Source: Synechococcus sp. CCY 0621 (GTDB lineage Bacteria; Cyanobacteriota; Cyanobacteriia; PCC-6307; Cyanobiaceae). From it: 64,000 nt of DNA. Made by a program: the position numbers and the translations under genes. The stretch spans positions 164,265-228,264 of the forward strand of contig NZ_JAFKRH010000010.1 in NCBI RefSeq assembly GCF_019038465.1, read 5' to 3'. Positions within the stretch are counted from its first letter, which is position 1; each line of letters opens with the position of its first letter. The notes under the pieces were generated by a model. The model worked only from the letters and a program-made list of their open reading frames with translations. It did not search any database and was not told where the DNA came from. Positions 58,732 to 64,000 of the stretch are shown one piece after another.

Positions 58732-60267
58732 TCAACGGCCAGTTCTGGCCAGCAGGGGCGACAGATCGATGTGGGCCTCGAAGGCGTCGGCGAGGCGGTC
58801 CAGCAGGGCGTCCCGCTGACGGGCGTGGTGGGGTTGGTGTTCATCCAGGGGCGGCAACTGGCGCCGTTGGCGCAGCTGGTTCAGCCAGCGCCTGCGCCAG
58901 GGGCCGTTCTCGAAGATGCCGTGCAGGTAGGTGCCGGCCACCAGGCCCCCCTGGGTCCCCGAGGCCGCCCACCAGCCCAGTTGGCCGTCCTCCGCCAGGG
59001 GGGCGCAGTCCGCCCGGTCTGTCGGCTCGCTGCGGCCCTGGTGGAGCTCAAACCCCTCCAGCAGCGGCGGTTCGCCCGGGCCCGGCGGCCAGAGGGCCCG
59101 GCTGCGCCGTTGCCGCAGGGCCTTGCTGCCCGCGAACACGGTGCGCAGGGGCAGCAGGCCCAGCCCGGCCGCCCTGTCCCCGGACCGGTCCCCCTCCAGG
59201 CCTTCGGGGTCGTAGAGCTCCTCGCCCAGCATCTGCAGACCACCGCAGAGGGCGAACACCTGACCACCCCGGGCCACGTAGGCCTGCAACGCTTCCGCCA
59301 GGCCGCTGCTGCGCAGACTCGCCAGGTCCCGCAGGGTCTGCTTACTGCCGGGCAGGATCACCGCATCGGGCTGGCCCAGTGGCTCACCGGGTCGCCGCCA
59401 CAACAACTGCACGCTGCTTTCCGCCTCGAGCGGGTCGAGATCGGAGAAGTTGCTCAGGGAGGGCAGCCGCAGCACCGCGATGCTGAGCTCGCTGCGGGAC
59501 TTGCGGCTGCCCCTCTCCAGGAGATCGAGGGAGTCTTCCGGTGGGAACAGTTCATCGAGCCAGGGCATCACGCCGAGCACCGGCAGGCCGGTCTCCTGCT
59601 CCAGCCAGAGCCGGCCCGCATCGAACAGGGAACGGCGGCCGCGGAAGCGGTTGATCAGCAGGCCGCCGATCAGGGGGCGCTCCACCGGCCGCAGCAGGGC
59701 CAGAGTTCCGACGATCTGGGCAAAGACGCCACCCCGTTCGATGTCCGCCACCAGCAGGCAGCGGGCCCGCAGGTACTGGGCTAACCGCAGGTTGGTCAGG
59801 TCCCTGGCCTGCAGATTCACCTCCACCGGGCTGCCGGCCCCCTCGAGCACCAGCCGGCCGCCGGGGTGGGCCGCCTGCAGCTCCGTCAGACCCGTGCGGA
59901 TCGCTGCCCAGCCGGGGCGGAACCAGTCGCGGTAGTAGTGCTCCGCCCGGGCTGTGCCCACCGAGCGGCCCAGATGGATCACCTCACTGGTGCTGTCGCC
60001 CCTGGGTTTGAGCAACACCGGATTCATCGCCACCTGGGGCTCCAGGCCGGCAGCCCAGGCCTGCAGGGCCTGGGAGTAGGCCATCTCACCGCCCTGCTGG
60101 TCGACCCAGGCGTTGAGGCTCATGTTCTGCCCCTTGAAGGGCAGGGGCTGCTCCCCCCGGCGCCGCAGCACGCGGCAGAGGGCGGCGGTCATCAGTGATT
60201 TGCCAGCGCCGCTGCTGGTGCCCAGCACCATCAGCGGCCGGGGTGCGGTGGGGTGGGGGCGGGTCAA
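58732..60267 (-). CDS. cobQ: Cobyric acid synthase
   Basis: From TTG 60267 the protein is 511 residues. The start overlaps the preceding stop as TTGA (60264-60267), giving [20 protein letters not shown] with the ATP-binding GTSSGAGKS. Other motifs are [30 protein letters not shown] and the triad-type amidotransferase domain: [24 protein letters not shown] with the nucleophilic Cys, and [10 protein letters not shown] with the His. It amidates adenosyl-cobyrinic acid a,c-diamide using glutamine, in the B12-type pathway. A longer frame to 60342 is rejected because it overlaps the next gene by 79 bp. Confidence 0.95.
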   Translation of the reverse strand: MTRPHPTAPRPLMVLGTSSGAGKSLMTAALCRVLRRRGEQPLPFKGQNMSLNAWVDQQGGEMAYSQALQAWAAGLEPQVAMNPVLLKPRGDSTSEVIHLGRSVGTARAEHYYRDWFRPGWAAIRTGLTELQAAHPGGRLVLEGAGSPVEVNLQARDLTNLRLAQYLRARCLLVADIERGGVFAQIVGTLALLRPVERPLIGGLLINRFRGRRSLFDAGRLWLEQETGLPVLGVMPWLDELFPPEDSLDLLERGSRKSRSELSIAVLRLPSLSNFSDLDPLEAESSVQLLWRRPGEPLGQPDAVILPGSKQTLRDLASLRSSGLAEALQAYVARGGQVFALCGGLQMLGEELYDPEGLEGDRSGDRAAGLGLLPLRTVFAGSKALRQRRSRALWPPGPGEPPLLEGFELHQGRSEPTDRADCAPLAEDGQLGWWAASGTQGGLVAGTYLHGIFENGPWRRRWLNQLRQRRQLPPLDEHQPHHARQRDALLDRLADAFEAHIDLSPLLARTGR

Positions 60268-60638
60268 AGGCGGGGGCGGTGGCGACGCAACGCTTCCACG
60301 ATCCGCTCCCTCCGTCCCGCCCGGGGGATCTCGCTGGGCCATCGCCGCAGCACCTGGCGGCCCAAGGGCGTCAGCCGTACCCGTTCGGTCAGTCCCTGGC
60401 CGTCAACTTCCCGGCGCAGCACTCCCAGCCGGATCAGCCAGAGGAAATGGTCCTCGGCCCGATCGCTGCTGAGGGGACCGAAGGTGAGCGGGGAGGCCGG
60501 GTCGGTTTCTTGGGCGAGCTCCTCGCTGCTGAGCGCCTGGCCTTGCACCGCCTCGTAGAAGCCGCGGCGGAACGGCAGGCAGCGGAGCGAGAGAGCGGCA
60601 CGTGCCAGGGAAAGGGACTCGGTGTCGGCCTTTGGCAT
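60264..60638 (-). CDS. Npun_F0494-family protein, function unknown
   Basis: From ATG 60638 the protein is 124 residues: [58 protein letters not shown] and a C-terminal basic end. This family is restricted to cyanobacteria and, as I recall, often lies next to maf. A helical, winged-helix-like fold is plausible from [23 protein letters not shown], but no reaction is known. It overlaps cobQ by 4 bp and is divergent from maf with a 39-bp gap, so any promoter is short. Confidence 0.8.
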   Translation of the reverse strand: MPKADTESLSLARAALSLRCLPFRRGFYEAVQGQALSSEELAQETDPASPLTFGPLSSDRAEDHFLWLIRLGVLRREVDGQGLTERVRLTPLGRQVLRRWPSEIPRAGRRERIVEALRRHRPRL

Positions 60639-60677
60639 GGCCCCATTCTCACCAACCGACGGGCAGGCTGGGGAACC

Positions 60678-61280
60678 ATGCCGGCACCTCCTTTGCTCCT
60701 TTTGGCTTCCGCTTCTCCTGCCCGGCGTCGCCTGCTGGAGCAGGCCGTCGTCCCCCACAGGGTCCAGGTGAGCGGCGTGGATGAGGAGGGGATCCAGGAG
60801 CAGGATCCGATGCGGCTCGTGCAACGGCTGGCCCTCGCCAAGGCGCAGGCCGTGGCGGAGAGGCTGAGTTCCGGGGCGGCGTGGCCGTCCCTGGGGGTGC
60901 TGGGCTGCGACTCCCTGCTGGTGGTGCAGGGGGAGGTGTGGGGCAAACCGCGGGATGCCGCCGAGGCGGTGGCCCGCTGGCGTCGCATGGCCGGTGGTTG
61001 GGGCGACCTGCACACCGGCCATGCCCTGGTGCGGCGACCCGCGCCGCTGCTGGCGGTGGTGACCACCCGGGTGCACTTCGCCGCACTCAGCGTCGGGGAG
61101 ATCGAGGCCTACGTGGCCAGTGGTGAGCCCCTGGCCTGTGCCGGAGGTTTTGCCCTCGAGGGCCGTGGCGGCCTGGTGGTGGAACGGATCGAGGGTTGCT
61201 TCAGCAATGTGATCGGGCTCAGCCTGCCGCTGCTGCGTCACTGGCTCGACCCAGGGCTGCTCGCTCAAGCGGCTGGCTGA
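60678..61280 (+). CDS. maf: Maf-family nucleotide pyrophosphatase
   Basis: The ATG at 60678 follows a GGGGAA ribosome-binding stretch. The 200-residue protein has [17 protein letters not shown] (the SxSPRR-type substrate loop), [16 protein letters not shown], and [10 protein letters not shown], and ends in [14 protein letters not shown]. All are Maf hallmarks. Maf proteins hydrolyse non-canonical or modified nucleoside triphosphates such as m5UTP, dTTP or m7GTP. A long open frame starting at 60195 is rejected because the added residues lack family sequence. Its 3' end overlaps the next convergent gene by 16 bp. Confidence 0.93.
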   Translation: MPAPPLLLLASASPARRRLLEQAVVPHRVQVSGVDEEGIQEQDPMRLVQRLALAKAQAVAERLSSGAAWPSLGVLGCDSLLVVQGEVWGKPRDAAEAVARWRRMAGGWGDLHTGHALVRRPAPLLAVVTTRVHFAALSVGEIEAYVASGEPLACAGGFALEGRGGLVVERIEGCFSNVIGLSLPLLRHWLDPGLLAQAAG

Positions 61281-62386
61281 TGGGCGCGGATCCGGCGCAG
61301 CCAACTGGCCATGGACATTCTCTCGAGCACGCTGCGACGTCTGGCTGGATCCTCGAAATCGGGATGCAATTGATCCAGCCAGGCCTGCAGCCGGCCAGGA
61401 TCAAGACTCCCGGCGTCCCAGCTGTCGACGTAGGCCACTGGCAGGTCCGTGTAGGCGGCCGTGGTGGGATTTCTTTCGATGATCGGGATGGCGCCGGCCA
61501 GAAGGGCTGTAAAGGCTTTCGGTGACGGGTCGAGTCCACCGCCGCCGACGCAGAGAACGAAGGGATAGGTCTGGAGGGTTGGGAAGAAGTCGTTGTAGGG
61601 AATCTGTTCGTGAACATCGACGAAGTCTCGCCAGTTCTCTTTCGCCAGCTTTGTGACCTGCTTTCTTGTGTTCCATTGCGGGCCTTCACGGACGTAATGG
61701 GCGCAGAAGGCCTTGAGGGGCCGGCTGCGGAGGTCAATCGACGCCAACTCCCTGAGGGTCTGCTGGTAATGATGGTGGCCATCGCTGTTGATGCAGCCCA
61801 GGGGAATCGGCGTTACCCCGTCCAAGGGGATGTCAAGGTTTTCAGCGTACCAATGCAGTAGCCGCGGATCATCCACGAGCTTCAGCAGACGCAGGTGAAG
61901 TCCTGAATGAATGTAATCAGGAAACCTCCTGTCGACCTGCCGGGGCACAGTGCTGTCAGCATCTCCCGTGATCAGGACGAAACGATTCGAGGCGCTAATC
62001 AGGGGGAGATAGTGGCGCAGGAACAGATCCAGACATTCAGGAACAGCCTTCACATAAATGATGTCTGGTTGTCTACCAAGCTGGCCGCTGAAGCCGTACT
62101 TTGTCAGGCTCCAGTCAGCCCAGTGGGCGATCGAAGGGATGATGGCATCCACCATTCGCGTGTTCAGAACCAAACCTTCGGCATTCGGGTTCTGGCGGCG
62201 TAACGAAGCTCCAGTCGTTGCAAATCTGCGCCGATTGATGTGCGTCTCGATGGCCTGGGCTCGACGCTCGAACTTCGGCCCCAGCAGGGTCTTGAGGGTG
62301 CGCGGCGAGCGATGGATCTTGCCGTAAATCCTTTCCCACAGGTCTTGGGCTTCTGTTCGGGCAGGATCACCCATCAGATCTCCCAA
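61265..62386 (-). CDS. Putative exostosin-like glycosyltransferase
   Basis: The 373-residue protein has an N-terminal helical part and then [50 protein letters not shown] and [17 protein letters not shown] followed by [19 protein letters not shown]. The latter two look like the donor-binding end of exostosin/GT47-type GT-B proteins. Specificity is unknown. It is lower in GC than maf and psbC on either side and overlaps maf by 16 bp at the 3' end, so it may be an inserted accessory gene. It is not obviously linked to the photosystem genes. Confidence 0.6.
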   Translation of the reverse strand: MGDLMGDPARTEAQDLWERIYGKIHRSPRTLKTLLGPKFERRAQAIETHINRRRFATTGASLRRQNPNAEGLVLNTRMVDAIIPSIAHWADWSLTKYGFSGQLGRQPDIIYVKAVPECLDLFLRHYLPLISASNRFVLITGDADSTVPRQVDRRFPDYIHSGLHLRLLKLVDDPRLLHWYAENLDIPLDGVTPIPLGCINSDGHHHYQQTLRELASIDLRSRPLKAFCAHYVREGPQWNTRKQVTKLAKENWRDFVDVHEQIPYNDFFPTLQTYPFVLCVGGGGLDPSPKAFTALLAGAIPIIERNPTTAAYTDLPVAYVDSWDAGSLDPGRLQAWLDQLHPDFEDPARRRSVLERMSMASWLRRIRAHQPAA

Positions 62387-62437
62387 CGGCAGGTTCAGGA
62401 ACTCATGATACGGAGCCAGCGGATTTCAACCGTCAAC

Positions 62438-62465
62438 AAAAAGCCTCCGCCCGTGGGCGGAGGCT
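62438..62465 (-). terminator. Intrinsic terminator after psbC
   Basis: An 11-bp perfect stem, AGCCTCCGCCC (62442-62452) with GGGCGGAGGCT (62455-62465) and a 2-nt GT loop, is bordered on the left by AAAAA (62438-62442). On the minus strand it is a GC-rich stem followed by five Ts, 50 bases beyond the psbC stop. Confidence 0.9.
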
Positions 62466-62485
62466 GGAGGAAGGACGGAATGGAG

Positions 62486-62506
62486 GGGAACCAATGGTCG
62501 GTTCCC
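62486..62506 (-). repeat. Second hairpin directly downstream of psbC
   Basis: GGGAACC (62486-62492) and GGTTCCC (62500-62506) form a 7-bp perfect stem with a 7-nt loop, 10 bases past the psbC stop codon. It precedes the terminator in transcription order and has no T-run, so it may protect the psbC transcript end or aid termination. Confidence 0.55.
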
Positions 62507-62515
62507 TGAGCGCCA

Positions 62516-63904
62516 TCAGTCGAGGTCCGGCATGGCCAGGGTGGGCTCGGCCTGACGGTCGATGCCCTTCTCGAAACCGGCGGCGGCGGCGCGGGCCCGG
62601 CCCGCATGCCACAGGTGTCCGACCAGGAAGAAGAAGGCCAGCACGAACTGCGTGGAGGCCAACCACTGGCGGATGTTGACGAAGTTCACCGAGTTGGGCT
62701 CGGTGATGATGCCGCCGACGGAGTTGAGGGAGGCGTTGGGGGCATGGGTCATGTACTCAGCCGCCCGACGCACCTGCCAGGGCTGGATGTCGTTCTGGAG
62801 CTTGTCGAGGCTCAGACCGTTGGGACCCCGGAGGGGCTCCAGCCAGGGACCGCGGAAGTCCCAGAAGCGCATGGTTTCACCACCGAAGATGATCTCGCCG
62901 GTGGGGGAGCGCATCAGGTATTTGCCCAGGCCGGTGGGGCCCATGGCGGAACCGATGTTGGCGCCCATGCGCTGGTCGCGCACCAGGAAGGTGAAGCTCT
63001 GGGCCTGGGAGGATTCGGCGTTGGTGGGGCCGTAGAACTCCGAGGGATAGGCGGTGTTGTTGAACCAGATATACGAGGAGGCGATGAAGCTCATGAAGCT
63101 CAGCGCGCCGAGGCTGTAGCTGAGGTAAGCCTCACCGTTCCAGATGAAGGCGCGGCGCACCCAGCCGAAGGGCTTGGTGATCACGTGCCAGATGCCACCG
63201 AAGATGCAGATCAGGCCGATCCAGATGTGGCCACCGATGATGTCCTCCATCGAATCGACGCCGATGATCCAGCCCTCGCCACCGAAGGGGGCGCGGGTGA
63301 GATAACCGAAGATCACACCGGGGCTGAGGGTGGGGTTGCTGATCAGGCGCACATCACCGCCACCGGGCGCCCAGGTGTCATAGACACCACCGAAGAACAT
63401 GGCCTTGAACACCAGCAGCAGAGCACCCACACCGAGAAGGATGAGGTGATAGCCAATGATGTTGGTCATCTGATTCTTGTCGCGCCAGTCCTGGGAGAAG
63501 AACGCGGAGTAGTTCTCAAGGATTTCAGGGCCGCGCAGGGCGTGATACAGGCCGCCAAGGCCGAGCACGGCGGAACTGATCAGGTGCAGAACACCAACCA
63601 CAAAGAAGGGATAGAGATCGGTGACTTCACCGCCGGGACCAACGCCGTAGCCGAGGGTGGCGACGTGGGGGAACAGGATCAGGCCCTGCTCGTACATGGG
63701 CTTGTCGAAGGTGAAGTGGCTCACCTCAAACAGCATCATGGCGCCGGCCCAGAAGACCATCAGACCTGCGTGGGCCACGTGGGCCCCCAGCAGACGGCCG
63801 GAGAGGTTGATCAGACGGGCATTGCCCGCCCACCAGGCATAGCCAGTGGAGTCGAGGTCCTTGCCCCCGACCGAGATGAGACCGGAATTAAAGGGCGTTT
63901 CCAC
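62516..63904 (-). CDS. psbC: Photosystem II CP43 chlorophyll-binding protein
   Basis: From GTG 63904 the protein is 462 residues and begins [20 protein letters not shown]. It has six membrane helices, many chlorophyll-ligand histidines and the large lumenal loop with [14 protein letters not shown], where the Glu and Arg near residues 354 and 357 contact the Mn4CaO5 cluster. CP43 is an inner antenna of photosystem II in the thylakoid membrane. The GTG start lies 17 bp inside the end of psbD (63888-63904), the conserved psbD-psbC overlap. Residues before GTG 63904 in the longer frame belong to psbD. Confidence 0.98.
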   Translation of the reverse strand: METPFNSGLISVGGKDLDSTGYAWWAGNARLINLSGRLLGAHVAHAGLMVFWAGAMMLFEVSHFTFDKPMYEQGLILFPHVATLGYGVGPGGEVTDLYPFFVVGVLHLISSAVLGLGGLYHALRGPEILENYSAFFSQDWRDKNQMTNIIGYHLILLGVGALLLVFKAMFFGGVYDTWAPGGGDVRLISNPTLSPGVIFGYLTRAPFGGEGWIIGVDSMEDIIGGHIWIGLICIFGGIWHVITKPFGWVRRAFIWNGEAYLSYSLGALSFMSFIASSYIWFNNTAYPSEFYGPTNAESSQAQSFTFLVRDQRMGANIGSAMGPTGLGKYLMRSPTGEIIFGGETMRFWDFRGPWLEPLRGPNGLSLDKLQNDIQPWQVRRAAEYMTHAPNASLNSVGGIITEPNSVNFVNIRQWLASTQFVLAFFFLVGHLWHAGRARAAAAGFEKGIDRQAEPTLAMPDLD

Positions 63905-64000
63905 GGGGCAGAACCTCTTCAGGGAAGATGAAGTTTTCGTGCGGTTGGTCGGCGGGCGCCATCCAGGCACGCAGACCTTCGTTGAGCAGGATGTTCTTGG
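63888..64000 (-). CDS. psbD: Photosystem II D2 protein, C-terminal part only (gene cut by window edge)
   Basis: The reverse-strand frame reads [20 protein letters not shown], then [16 protein letters not shown] and a TAA at 63888-63890. This is the highly conserved D2 C-terminus. About 36 codons are visible. D2 binds the reaction-centre cofactors of photosystem II, and its expression is coupled to psbC through the 17-bp overlap. Promoter and start lie outside the window. Confidence 0.97.
   Translation of the reverse strand, partial: KNILLNEGLRAWMAPADQPHENFIFPEEVLPRGNAL

Noticed and set aside
58248..58844. 198-codon minus-strand frame across the ferredoxin-cobQ gap
   Set aside because: Wrong frame relative to the [2Fe-2S] protein and Ser/Arg/Pro-rich; no family signal.
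60195..60677. N-terminal extension of maf
   Set aside because: Runs antisense through cobQ and the Npun_F0494 gene; the Maf motif begins right after ATG 60678, which has a ribosome-binding site.
1..64000. tRNA, rRNA, CRISPR, insertion sequences, phage genes
   Set aside because: Looked for cloverleaf-like TTCRA motifs, regularly spaced repeats, transposase motifs and integrases, and found none I can support.

Overview
This window is a high-GC cyanobacterial chromosome segment, most like the Cyanobium/Synechococcus group. The evidence is psbC (CP43) overlapping psbD at the right edge, a Ftn2/ZipN (ARC6-type) division protein, a SigA-like group 2 sigma factor, a cyanoexosortase with its cyanobacterial partner protein, cobyric acid synthase, and repeated HIP1 octamers (GCGATCGC). 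No rRNA, tRNA, CRISPR array, insertion sequence or phage gene was found. Start codons here are often GTG or TTG, and two genes appear to lack any ATG, GTG or TTG start.

Region 1 (1-42 kb) is a very large surface-polysaccharide locus. It opens with a Wzz/BY-kinase (5' end cut by the window), a dual-specificity-type phosphatase on the opposite strand, and a cyanoexosortase A module whose exosortase gene carries an in-frame amber stop. A CapD/WbpM-type UDP-sugar dehydratase follows. From 6972 to about 35258, nearly every gene is on the minus strand, and many are joined by 4-bp ATGA overlaps. These include a WecA/MraY-like priming transferase with its epimerase partner, a DUF218 protein, a NodU-type carbamoyltransferase, AsnB plus a second glutaminase-less AsnB-like protein, a CDP-paratose 2-epimerase-like enzyme, a Wzy/O-antigen-ligase-like membrane protein and about 15 glycosyltransferases (GT2, GT4, GT8). 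One glycosyltransferase is a GT2-GT4 fusion and one a tandem GT2-GT2. An MsbA/PglK-type ABC exporter (35.4-37.3 kb) is the only lipid-linked-glycan transporter candidate seen. The block closes with a secreted TIGR03790-family protein and galE-fcl-gmd, which make UDP-galactose and GDP-L-fucose. Together the genes can prime, extend, decorate (carbamoyl, amide), export, polymerise and length-control a complex heteropolysaccharide.

Region 2 (42-54.8 kb) is core housekeeping: a Bax-inhibitor-1 membrane protein with a clear terminator, a minus-strand run ftn2-ffh-rpsP-phoH-FUSC, divergent pdhA, a small lower-GC putative sugar-transfer gene, a group 2 sigma factor, the fused NAD(P)HX repair enzyme (nnrE-nnrD), and mnmA.

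Region 3 (54.8-64 kb) mixes a small second glycan cluster of lower GC with core genes. The glycan genes are glf for UDP-galactofuranose, a radical SAM protein and two putative glycosyltransferases. The core genes are a [2Fe-2S] protein, cobQ, a Npun_F0494-family protein, maf and psbC/psbD.
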